A program made the position numbers and the translations under genes. Source: Mytilus galloprovincialis (taxonomy: Eukaryota; Mollusca; Bivalvia; Mytilida; Mytilidae). From it: a stretch of DNA of 64,000 nt. The notes beneath the pieces are model-generated. The model was not told the DNA's origin and searched no databases. It was given only the letters and a program-made list of their open reading frames with translations. The stretch is from the NCBI RefSeq assembly GCF_965363235.1, contig NC_134844.1:19574646-19638645 (forward strand), read 5' to 3'. Each line of letters opens with the position of its first letter. The stretch's first letter is position 1. Positions 12,303 through 22,555 of this stretch are shown piece after piece.

Positions 12303-15300
12303 TAAGGTCTTTCCTTTTACTAAAGGGAAAGACCTTACTGTATTTCTTCTGTTTATTATTATTATTAAGGTCTTTCCTTTTACTAAAGGGAAAGACCTTA
12401 CTGTATTTCTTCTGATTATTATTATTATTATTATTATTCTTTTTGTTCCGCCAAACTTTGACGAAGTTAGCCTCCGTAACCGTAAGACGTGTCGCTTTCA
12501 TGTTCACACTTTGTATCGGTGTCATGAATACCTATCCGGAACTCACCCTGTGAGTCGAAATATTTTGTCGGTTGGGAGTAATCCCTCCGAAACCCAAAAA
12601 CCTTGTTATCGTTCCAACACCGTAACCGTAATAGGTAGAAAAAAAACAAAGGGTGAAATTTGTTCAGGACCAGACCCTGGTTCTTCGTTACATTTGGATC
12701 GAAAAGATTCAACGACTCATTGGTAGGGTTATGCCCCTATGAAAATTAACCGGTGTCGGTTGACCACCAAAACTCAGAAACCGTAAGTCGTAGACACCTA
12801 GGATCTTCACCAATCATCATCAATTTATGTATCTTTGAAAAATACCTCAAGGTCAAATTTGTATGTTGACCTTGACCTTTGACCTAACACCTTGTTATGG
12901 GATAATCTCAGAAACCATTATACTTACAGAAGTTTTAAATAGTGGAAAATGTTTGGGTCATTACGGCACAACTTTGTTATATTTTGACCGAAGAGATTTG
13001 ACCTTTTTTTAAGGGGCATAACACCTGTTTTAGGTTTCTGGAAAGACAAAATCATCTTTTACTATATAACCAAAGGTCCTAGACCCATGGGGTCTTCGGC
13101 AATGACATTGGGGACTAATGACCTTGACAAAGGTCAAAAGGTCAAAGGTCAAGGTCATGTCCCATATAGCGAATTTGGTGTTTTTAACCTTATTTAAAGG
13201 TTTTTCAGTGTGTTTTAAAGCTTTTCAATACATTCTACGTCTATTTGAACATGTATTTTACATTACAAAAGGAAAGACCTCTCAATTGTTCAAGAACAAT
13301 TGACAGTTTAATTAAGGTCTTTCCTTTTACTAAAGGGAAAGACCTTACTGTATTTCTTCTGTTTATTATTATTATTATTATTCTTTTTCCGCCAAACTTT
13401 GACAAATTTAGCCGCGTTAACCGTAAGACGTGTTGCTTTCATATTCACACTTTGTATCGGTGTCATGAATACCTATCCGGAACTCACCCTGTGAGTCGAA
13501 ATATTTTATCGGTTCGGAGTAATCCCTCCGAAACCCAAAAACCTTGTTATCGTTCCAACACCGTAACCGTAATAGGTAGAAAAAAAACAAAGGGTGAAAT
13601 TTGTTCAGGACCAGACCCCGGTTCTTCGTTACATTTGGATCGAAAAGATTCAACGACTCATTGGTAGGGTTATGCCCCTATGAAAATTAACCGGTGTCGG
13701 TTGGCCACCAAAACTCAGAAACCGTAAGTCGTAGACACCTAGGATCTTCACCAATCATCATCAATTCATGTATCTTTGAAAAAAACCTCAAGGTCAAATT
13801 TGTATTTTGACCTTGACTTTTGACCTAACACCTTGTTATGGGATAATCTCAGAAACCATTATACTTACAGAAGTTTTAAATAGTGGAAAATGTTTGGGTC
13901 ATTACGGCGCAACTTTGTTACATTTTGACCAAAGAGATTTGACCTTTTAATAAGGGGCATAACCCCTGTTTTAGGTTTCTGAAAAGACAAAATCAGCTTT
14001 TACTATATAACCAAAGGTCCTAGACCCATGGGGTCTTCAGCAATGACATTGGGGACTAATGACCTTGACAAAGGTCAAAAGGTCAAAGGTCAAGGTCATG
14101 TCCCAGATAGCGAATTTAGTGTTTTTAACCTCATATAATGGATTTTTAGTGTGTTTTCAAGCTTTGTACGGTTGACCTTGACCTTTTCAATACATTCTAC
14201 GTCTATTAGAACATGTATTTTACATTATAAAAGGAAAGACCTCTCAATTGTTCAAGAACAATTGACAGTTTAATTATTATTATTATTATTATTCTTCCGC
14301 CAAACTTTGACAAATTTATCCGCGTTAACCGTAAGACGTGTCGCTTTCATATTCACACTTTGTATCTGTGTCATGAATACCTATCCGGAACTCACCCTGT
14401 GAGTCGAAATATTTTGTCGGTTCGGAGTAATCCCTCCGAAACCCAAAAACCTTGTTATCGTTCCAACACCGTAACTGTAATAGGTAGAAAAAAAACGAAG
14501 GGTGAAATTTGTTCAGGACCAGACCCCGGTTCTTCGTTACATTTGGATCGAAAAGATTCAACGACTCATTGGTAGGGTTATGCCCCTCTGAAAATTAACC
14601 GGTGTCGGTTGGCCACCAAAACTCAGAAACCGTAAGTCGTAGACACCTAGGATCTTCACCATTCATCATCAATTCATGTATCTTTGAAAAATACCTCAAG
14701 GTCAAATTTGTATGTTGACCTTGACCTTTGACCTAACACCTTGTTATGGGATAATCTCAGAAACCATTATACTTACAGAAGTTTTAAATAGTGGAAAATG
14801 TTTGGGTCATTATGGCGCAACTTTGTTACATTTTGACCGAAGAGATTTGACCTTTCTGTAAGGGGCATAACCCCTGATTTAGGTTTCTGAAAAGACAAAA
14901 TCAGCTTTTACTATATAACCAAAGGTCCTAGACCCGTGGGGTCTTCACCAATGACATTGGGGACTAATGACCTTGACAAAGGTCACAAGGTCAAAGGTCA
15001 AGGTCATGTCCCAGATAGCGAATTATGTGTTTTTGACCTTATTTTAAGGATTTTTAGTGTGTTTTAAATGTTTTTAAGGTTGACCTTGACCTTTGACCTA
15101 TCAACTTTCTAGTCGATATCTCAAAAACGGTTAATCTTACAGAAATAGTAAACAGTGAAAAATGTTAAGGTGACTGAGGCACAACTTTTTTACATTTTGA
15201 CCGAAAGGATTTGACATATTCTTAAGGGGCATAACCGCCGTTAACGGTTTCTGAAAAGGTAAAATTAGCTTTAACTCTTGAACGAAAAGTCCTAGACCCA

Positions 15301-15527
15301 TGGGGCCTTTTACAATGATATTGTGGACCAATGACCTTCACAAAGTTCACAAGGTCAAAAGTCAAGGTCATGTCCAAATTATCGAATTTGTTGTTTTTGT
15401 AATTTTTTAACGGTTTTATGTGTGTTTGAGAGCTTTTCAATGCATTCTACGCCTATTGGAACATGTACTTTACGTTTCGAAAAGGAAAGACCTCTCAATT
15501 GTTCAAGAACAATTGACATTTTAATTT
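12303..15527. repeat. Tandem array of ~0.9-kb units with hairpin ends and AGGTCA clusters
   Basis: There are three near-identical units plus a diverged extra half-unit. The internal marker CCAAACTTTGAC recurs at about 12451, 13392 and 14300, so the units are about 941 and 908 bp. Units begin with a hairpin (AAGGTCTTTCC ... GGAAAGACCTT at 12304, 12366 and 13313) and end with AAAGGAAAGACCTC plus a second hairpin (CAATTGTTC AA GAACAATTG at about 13280, 14242 and 15497). ATT microsatellites lie between units. The 71-78-codon open frames repeated in each unit, on both strands, are carried along by the repeat and have no domain. It looks like an amplified non-autonomous element with short inverted ends. 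Confidence 0.85.
13119..13158 (+). promoter_or_regulatory. Cluster of four AGGTCA half-sites (potential nuclear-receptor element)
   Basis: AGGTCA occurs at 13131, 13139, 13146 and 13152, giving direct repeats with spacings of 2, 1 and 0, preceded by the inverse TGACCTTGA. DR1 and TCAAGGTCA are known binding sites for RXR/HNF4-type and ERR/SF1-type receptors respectively. Equivalent clusters sit near 14061-14100 and 14968-15008 and, diverged, at 15331-15371. Any function is inferred. Confidence 0.4.
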
Positions 15528-17457
15528 TGTCTGTTTTTACTTTTAGTATCTTTACATGAGTTGTAAGTGCACTGCGATGAACCTTGTCTATCATGTTTTA
15601 TTGGTGTCCTCGAGGAATCAGATTCAATGCAGTACAACATTGTACAAAACATATTGTTTCCAGGACAAATTGATTTCATGACGGTCGTTAAAAGTGCGTT
15701 TTCTATATATTTATCACGTGATCTATATGCTTTGAGATTTTCTATTGACATAGCTTTTCGGGTTACCCGCCATATTTGTCCATGTGTTTGCCTCTCCCAC
15801 AAGACAAGTATTTCAATGAAATCAAAACTTATGAGTTGTTGGTAGCAAGTGGAAAAGATAAAATGACCCATGTTAAAAATATGCGGAAATGCTTTTACGG
15901 ACAATCCTTGAAAAGATATCAATTCATAGGTGTATTTTAAAGGCTTGTTCGCATGATTTTAGCTAATATGTTTATGTTTCATATTTTTAACCATCCTGGT
16001 AAATATTTGATATTATTCTTAATCGAATTTTACCTTTTCCCTTAAAAAGGTCGATTCTTAGAGTTCAAACAATAACAATTGTAAAATACTCTTCAACACT
16101 ATTTGAAGAATAGTGTCGGGGGTATTGTAACAACTAGAGTCTAGAATAACTAAAAGTTAGTGTCAAGGGGGTTCATATCTTCCACCTTTTCAGTTGTATA
16201 CATGTAAGACTTTGATACATACTGTAGCTACATTTTGTTTTGTTGGGATTGCAGTAATCGATCAAGCATCCAACCTCCACACCTTCATTCTGTTCCGATG
16301 TTAATGTCTATGTGAGTAATATAGGTTAAAAATTTATTTTCGAGCGTCAAATTTGGTGATGATATGATTTTTTAATAATCAAAACAATTAACAGAAAAGA
16401 AAACGAATGATATATAAATTTATGAAAAGAGAGGCAAAACATACAAAAAGGACATTCCAACTCATACGTCAAAAAATAAACGAACAACGCCATGGCAAAA
16501 AAAAAAATATGCGGAAAATTAAAAAAAAGAAATGCTTTGATGATTTTATATGCAATCGCGGACGTGTTTTAATTGGTGTCAAAGAACCATATACGATTAA
16601 TGTGTTAAATTATGTCGGCCAGTAACACAAATTGGGACATATGTTCCTTTAAGTTATCCGATTTGTTTTGATCATAATTGATAATATGAGTAACTTTTCG
16701 TTTTCGGAATTTTTATCATAAGAAATAGGTTTCGTATAAATAGAACAGAAATATTATTTAAGAATTGAATGCTTCTTTTTGTAACTTCATTGGGGTGTAC
16801 AAGCGTTGACCGAAGTACATTTAGTTCCGCGCTTCATACTAAAAATGTGCGCACGGTCAACGCTTTTACAACCCTATGAAGTTACAAAAAGAAGCATTCA
16901 AAACTTATAATTACATTTTTTAGCTATGATCATGAAAACACGAATTTTATAATGGTTTTATTTAATTCACCTGTGCACTTTATTGTGGGACCACGTGTTA
17001 TCATGAATGAAAAGTTTTATTGAGTGATGCAATTACTCTAGGAATAACACGTGATTAGCAGTTAGCCATTCAGAATAAAGTATTATGATGAAACATGCAT
17101 CTAATGTAATAATATACAAAAATATCACTGGCAATTCCAAATGGTGCAGTATTGCGAGGATACTTCATATTTTTTCACGAGAGATTGTTTTATTGAGATC
17201 TGTTTTCTCAACTGTTTCGTGTTTATTTCAAAAACCTTTCTGTGGTTTAACTACTAAAATATATTAAGTTACTATTGAATTTGTCGAAGTTTTCTTCGAT
17301 GTATATAAATAAATGTAAAACATTGATAATATATCCGTAGCTATTATCCGTGTTTTTTTTTATATTCTCAGACATAAGACAGGGGTGAATATAAACCTTA
17401 AATAAAATTGCACAATATCAAATAAGCATCCATTTATAAAATTTTCCGGCTGTTTAG
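15528..17457. other. Non-coding stretch with foldback DNA
   Basis: No gene recognised. The overlapping open frames on both strands at 15521-15922 and the lysine-rich frame at 16407-16625 lack domains and splice context. A short perfect hairpin, CACTATTTGAAGAATAGTG, lies near 16097. The foldback element at 16765-16901 is listed separately. Confidence 0.55.
16765..16901. mobile_element. Foldback MITE, about 137 bp
   Basis: The left arm (TTGAATGCTTCTTTTTGTAA, through the TTCAT and GTGTACAAGCGTTGACCG blocks) is matched in reverse complement by the right arm (CGGTCAACGCTTTTACAACCC through GTTACAAAAAGAAGCATTCAA). The arms are about 50 bp with a short centre. No coding capacity. The target duplication is unclear. 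Confidence 0.8.
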
Positions 17458-17528
17458 ATGGCAGCTCTCGGTGTTGGGCCTACGTTTGACATAAGACAAG
17501 CTGATTCGCAGCGTTATGTAACGACCAA

Positions 17529-17590
17529 ATGGCATTGCCACTTTCCTGCACAGAGTTTAATGGCATTGCCACCTTCCTGCACAGAGTTTC
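17529..17590. repeat. Tandem duplication, 2 x ~31 bp
   Basis: TGGCATTGCCACTTTCCTGC ACAGAGTTT is followed directly by the same sequence with one change (CACCTTC). It lies just before the 33-bp minisatellite and inside the same short open frame. Confidence 0.8.
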
Positions 17591-17639
17591 AGATTTTAAT
17601 TCCCAATTCTGTATTGACTGAGGATTTTAAACATTCTGT

Positions 17640-17969
17640 AAAACCAAAGGTATCTGAATGTTTACCTAGAGTAAAACCAAAGGTATCTGAATGTTAACCT
17701 AGAGTAAAACCAAAGGTATCTGAATGTTAACCTAGAGTAAAACCAAAGGTATCTGAATGTTAACCTAGAGTAAAACCAAAGGTATCTGAATGTTAACCTA
17801 GAGTAAAACCAAAGGTATCTGAATGTTAACCTAGAGTAAAACCAAAGGTATCTGAATGTTAACCTAGAGTAAAACCAAAGGTATCTGAATGTTAACCTAT
17901 AGTAAAACCAAAGGTATCTGAATGTTTACCTAGAGTAAAACCAAAGATATCTGAATGTTAACCTAGAGT
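17640..17969. repeat. Minisatellite, 10 x 33 bp
   Basis: Ten head-to-tail copies of a 33-bp unit (AAAACCAAAGGTATCTGAAT then GTTAACCTAGAGT) start at 17640 and every 33 bases after that. The copies are nearly identical. Most read GTTAACC, while the first and ninth read GTTTACC. Thirty-three bases is eleven codons, so the open frame from 17458 reads through the first copy but stops at the TAA in the second. Confidence 0.95.
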
Positions 17970-18850
17970 TTTGTTCTTGCGGTGTAGACAATATTTTGAA
18001 TCCCACTCTCTCTTCATTTACATCCCGACGCTTGGATTTTTCGAGACCGGGTTATCGTAGTACTTACATGCACATTACATAAAACTAAAGGTGTTACGTC
18101 ATGTCTTAATTATAATAAAATGTATTTTCTCGCCGATAAAGCGATTGTTTAACTTACGTAAAACGAATAATTAGTCAATTGATTTCATGTATAGGAAAAG
18201 TTGCGAGGATTTTTTTTCTGTAGTAAATATGCAATTGATTTTGAAACTCCTTTAACTGTCTTGTGGTATAATCCAATAAAAGAAATTTATATTCACCCCT
18301 GCTTCTAATGTTTTAAAACATTGCGTGGGATTAATGTTTTGTTGCTTATTGTCACTAACTACGTAGGCGGAAATTCTGATAAAGTGATACATTCCCCATG
18401 TATCTGCCACTTTGAAAATTGTTTTAGATTGTAAAAATAAGACATCAAAGGTTTTTTCTCAAATAAATATTTAATTGAAACAACCAGTAATAAGTTAGAA
18501 AAAAATAAATACAGTAGTACAATAAATACATAATATATTACAATTAAATACTAATAATAGTTTTCAAATGCACTATTTCGTACAAGCAGTCAGTAATATC
18601 TTAAGTCATGGTTTAATCATTTGATTTGTGTGTTAATTCGTTGTAAAAAGTTCTGATTCCCATCTCTTTTTCTTCCGAGAGCATTTTGATTCGCAGTTGG
18701 GCGTTGCGCACTCTGTTACTGGGCAAACACTGGGCATGACTGGATTTAACGTTCTTCATATTGATGCGCCGACGCCTTGATCTGCCCCTGTACTTCTGGT
18801 CGTTTGTAAAACTTAATTCATTCACTTTAGATCACTTTAGATCTTGTTAT
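17970..18850. other. Non-coding stretch, including the probable 3' UTR of the minus-strand membrane protein gene
   Basis: The part next to 18850 is probably the 3' untranslated region of the gene at 18851-19924. A minus-strand open frame at 18613-18825 is highly basic (RGRSRRRR) but opens with GTG, is separated by stops from the upstream exon, and I do not call it a gene. The rest is AT-rich with no recognisable feature. Confidence 0.5.
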
Positions 18851-18985
18851 TCACAGCATTCCATTTTCTAAACCATATGAGATGACAGCTCCAAGTACGA
18901 CGAGAAGGAATATGGAGAAACCAAATATAAGACCAAGCCATACACTCTTCCTTGATGTCCTCTTTACTGTCTTCAGTGTAACAGT
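18851..18985 (-). CDS. Small membrane protein, exon for the membrane helix
   Basis: It encodes TVTLKTVKRTSRKSV, the hydrophobic helix and the C-terminal NGML, then TGA. The other open frame on this strand across the same bases (down to about 18837) is a shadow and has no hydrophobic segment. Confidence 0.6.
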   Translation of the reverse strand, partial: TVTLKTVKRTSRKSVWLGLIFGFSIFLLVVLGAVISYGLENGML

Positions 18986-19924
18986 CTGTAAAAATAAATA
19001 AAATGTTTACAACATACTCCATTTGTCTTGTTTATGTTAACACCATAATCCATTTATCTTTAATTGTAAGGTGTATATAAACTACACACAGTCATGCAAA
19101 TGACAGTGTGTTTGACATTGATTTGGTATTTAGATATTTAGGAAAGGTAATATAAATCAATCTTTATATCATCTATAATACAGAATCAGCAATAAAAATC
19201 AGTAGGAGAAATAGAGTTACAACTTTTTTTAATCTTGCGGTGTGTTTGTGTACGTTACTAACTAGGAATATATATATACATGTTTTCCCTTCCTTGTCCA
19301 TATGAAAGTCAGTTTCAGAAACAAACAAATGCGTAATATCTTATCTCAAGGCTAATTCCGCCTACTTTTTTTTATATTAACAAACGTCAAAGTTACGACT
19401 GTCACTTTTATTTAGACTGCATTACATGTATTTGTATTTAACTGACGATAGAAGCGAAATAATAAAAGTGAAGATCAGGCAAGAAAACTGCTTCAATGAG
19501 TTCCAATCTTGAATTTTATACAATTGGTCCTTTTCATATTTTTATAATTAAATAAGAAAATCTGATTTACCGTAGATTTGTAGACTGGAACATTTGCGTA
19601 GTGTCTGTGTGGGTCTACGACAGTGTAGGGAGGAAGATTCCACTGGTTCTGTGAACAACTGGTACACGATGAGCTGTCAGACATCAGATGAAACGGGAGA
19701 CTTTGTTCCGAAGATACTGTGGAGTAGGTATCCGATGGCCTCAGAATACGGCTCTGCGCACAGCTACCAGAAGTTGTAGAACAGTCGTCCATAAAAAGTG
19801 CCACCATGCCACTTCTATCCACCTTCATGTTATTCTTTCTAGGAGTACTGATAACTTGGACGCGGTCGTATACCATTTTGTTCATTTTCTTTTGTGGAAT
19901 CTTGTTAATTGTTGTATTGTACAT
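18851..19924 (-). CDS. Unrecognised small protein with a single C-terminal membrane helix (two exons)
   Basis: The coding exons are 19571-19924 and 18851-18985, joined in phase 0 (donor GTAAAT, acceptor TTTTTACAG), giving 162 residues. Residues 1-118 are hydrophilic and rich in Ser, Cys and Thr (DSSSCTSCSQNQ near residue 85). A basic stretch KTVKRTSRKS (about 123-132) precedes a strongly hydrophobic helix, about 134-155 (WLGLIFGFSIFLLVVLGAVI), then a short tail ending NGML. There is no signal peptide. By the positive-inside rule the long N-terminal part would face the cytosol, as in tail-anchored or type II proteins. The start chosen is the first ATG after an acceptor-like TTTTCAG at about 19937. 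Frame is open back to that acceptor, so an upstream coding exon is possible. I recognise no family. Confidence 0.55.
19571..19924 (-). CDS. Small membrane protein, exon for the soluble part
   Basis: It encodes 118 residues from MYNTTINK to PVYKST and ends at ACG|GTAAAT. Asn-, Ser- and Cys-rich, with no recognised domain. Two further in-frame Met codons (residues 14 and 17) are alternative starts. Confidence 0.55.
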
Positions 19925-19939
19925 CTTTATATTCTGAAA

Positions 19940-22429
19940 ACTGTAAAAATAAAATAATAATTATAATGATGGTAATATTGTTAGTATTAAGACCAAAACG
20001 TCTATTTACAAAGAGTTTTAAGAAAATAAATCATGTGTAAAATGCAGTGAAAGAAATAGTCAAATTTATATGCACTAGCAATATATAAAATGAAAACAGT
20101 GATTATTTTTAACAGAAATTCACAATTTTTTTTCTCTATTAAAACCCTTCAAAGTATCTTATCCCTCATTCAACTCTTACCTTTCGTTAAAACTTTCTTT
20201 AACATTCGGAAATTATTGAATGTTTTAATATCTGTTTGAAGTTCTATTATAAACGAAAGACAGTTGTGACTTAATTGGATTATCAGACTTTTGGACGACT
20301 TTATAGTTTTTGAGATATGTCTGTCTGCTCTATTAATACTTTGTTGTAACAGGTGATAAGTGAGAAGTATACTTAAGATGTTTTGATAACATTTGATATC
20401 TATAATTGAGTTCTTTTGTTGATACCTTGACTAATTATGTTGTAAACCTGTACTGATAATGATTAGATTAAAATTGGGTTAGTTTTGTTTCTTAATAAGA
20501 TTTGAATGTTTGTTTGCTTTACAATTAAAACTAGAGTAGAGTTTCATTTTCTTATAGACCTCCACTAGAATGGCAGGTTACCGAAAGAGTAAAATCTTCA
20601 ATTACATTTTACAAGGACATATATAAGAGTTATACGTCCTTGCTTTTTATAAAATGATTTAATGAATAATTTTAATACACTTTTTTAATGAAAACAAAGC
20701 TTTAATTGTGACAGAAATGATAAATTTCTGTTTTTTTAGGATCAATGTTCCAAAACTAATTTATCTTTTTTTTTTCAAATGTCTTCCCGTATTTATTGTT
20801 TACTGAATCAAACTTCCCAACGATTGATAAACGATAGATGTATTAATTTGGTACTCGTCTGGTATCTTTGATGAGTGTTTTTCTTTCTTTCTTATTTATT
20901 TACAATTAATTCTTTATTTTCAATGCAAATAGGTCTTTTCGATTTCATCATTTCATTTTATTTTAAATTTGAAATCTTTTTATTTGCAAATGTTGATATT
21001 ACAAATAAATTATTACAGAATACAGAATACAATCAAAGGTTCATTGACTAAAAGAAAGACAATTATGTTATTAATCCTTTCATGTAATATGGGGACGAAG
21101 TCCCCAATAACAGTAGAAAATTCAATAAAAAAAAAAAATTCGGGAAAATTTCCCGAATTTTTCATTGTACTAATGAACTCAAAATCGTTCAATTTTTTTT
21201 GTCATGTTTTGGAATCCCGGACCTGCGCAGAAATGTACAATATACTTCCTTTTTCCGGTCTCGTTTGTATGAAACTTTGAGTAAAATATATATTTATCAG
21301 TCTAGTATAAAATAGGAAGAAACGTGCAATACCAATTTCATTTTTAATAATTCCTTGATATGAAAAAACGTTACCTAATGATAGCGTTTCTTTGTTTACA
21401 TTGCATATGACGTCATAATTTAAATAACGTCACAACTAAAATCCCTAACAACAGAACCAAACTCGGAAACGTTACGGTATTTCCGTTTCTTTTTTTTTTT
21501 GACAAATAATTAAGTTACAAAAAAATAATTCATACAGACTTCGTCCCCATTTACAGGTAATGCCTGCCTCATATTATGGGGACGAAGTCCCCAATTACGG
21601 TAGAAAAATCAATAATAAAAAAAAAAATCGGGAAAATTTCCCGAATTTTTCATTCTACTAATGAACTCAAAATCGTTAACTTTTTTTTTCAGATCTAGTT
21701 CCTGTTCCGGTTTTCCCCGCATTTGCGCAGAAATCTGTCTTGTTTGCATGAGACTTTGAAAAGAAAATTATATGTATCAGTCTAGTAAAATATAAGATTG
21801 GAACTCAATACAATTTCATTTTTAATAATTGTTTGATTTGAAAAAAACGTTACCTGATCGAAGCGTTTCTTTTGTTTACATTGAATATGACGTCATAATT
21901 TAAACAACGTCACAGCTAAATCCCTAACCACAGAACCGAAATCGGGAACGTTACGGTATTTCCGTTTCCTTTATTAACATGTTTGAGGTTAGACAATAAT
22001 ACATACAGACTTCGTCCCCATTCACAGGTTATGCCTGCCTCATATTAATATTATGTTTTCATGTGGTATGAATGAAAGCGTAACAAGTTCGAATATATTG
22101 ACTATGTTTTAGATAACCCTATTTCCCGGAAACACCAAAACTAATTTTAGAATCTATTCCGGAATATCTCAATGTGCTTGTTGGAGAAATTTCTACAACT
22201 TTCTAAATTATATTTAAAATTACCTGAGTCATTTCTAGTCTATTAGAAAAGTATATAAGTAAATCATATCGATATATGTTCCGTGAACTTGCTTAGACTT
22301 GATTTATTTAACAGTAGTTCGAAATTTTGAGATTCATTCCTACTCAGGCGACTGTTATTTTTATATACATTTTTGTGTTTGTTTATTGGTGTATCTTACG
22401 TAAAAATTGTTGACAAAGAACTTTTGAAA
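19940..22429. other. Intergenic stretch between the membrane protein gene and HSPBP1
   Basis: These two genes are divergent, so both promoters should lie here, but no promoter motif stands out. The stretch contains AT-rich sequence and the tandem hairpin element at 21089-22045. The open frame at 20969-21280 runs through that element and is not a gene. Confidence 0.55.
21089..22045. mobile_element. Hairpin-rich MITE present as two tandem copies (period 487 bp)
   Basis: Copies begin at 21089 and 21576 with ATGGGGACGAAGTCCCC, which is itself a hairpin, and end with GACTTCGTCCCCAT, its inverse. Each is followed by a shared ACAGGTAATGCCTGCCTCAT-like tail. Inside each copy is a second hairpin (TTCGGGAAAATTTCCCGAA in the first) and the palindrome TGACGTCA. 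Copies differ by scattered substitutions. There is no coding capacity. Confidence 0.85.
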
Positions 22430-22555
22430 ATGGCTAGTGGAGATGGTAAGGACCAGAGGAATCCAAAAGATATGAAAGCATTGTTGAAATTCTGTTTGGA
22501 AGCAACTAAGGATGAGGATGCAAAATCAGAGGAATTTGCTCCTATGGATGAAGAG
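22430..22555 (+). CDS. HSPBP1: HSPBP1 exon 1
   Basis: It encodes residues 1-42, MASGDGKDQ... to FAPMDEE, and ends phase 0 at GAG|GTACTT. It contains the conserved NLQ/MKALL-type helix and the PM-EE motif that precedes the first repeat in this family. Confidence 0.88.

Noticed and set aside
12289-14575. Similar 71-78-codon open frames in each unit of the 0.9-kb array, on both strands
   Set aside because: They are repeated because the DNA is repeated. There is no domain, both strands are equally open, and there is no splice or start context.
15521-15922. Overlapping open frames on both strands
   Set aside because: Neither has a domain, and the region continues the repeat border.
18613-18825. 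Highly basic minus-strand frame after the membrane-protein exon
   Set aside because: It opens at GTG rather than ATG and is separated from the exon by stops; probably 3' UTR.
22373-22429. Upstream extension of HSPBP1 (CLFIGVSYVKIVDKELLK)
   Set aside because: It has no ATG upstream of MASGDG, and the family starts near that point.
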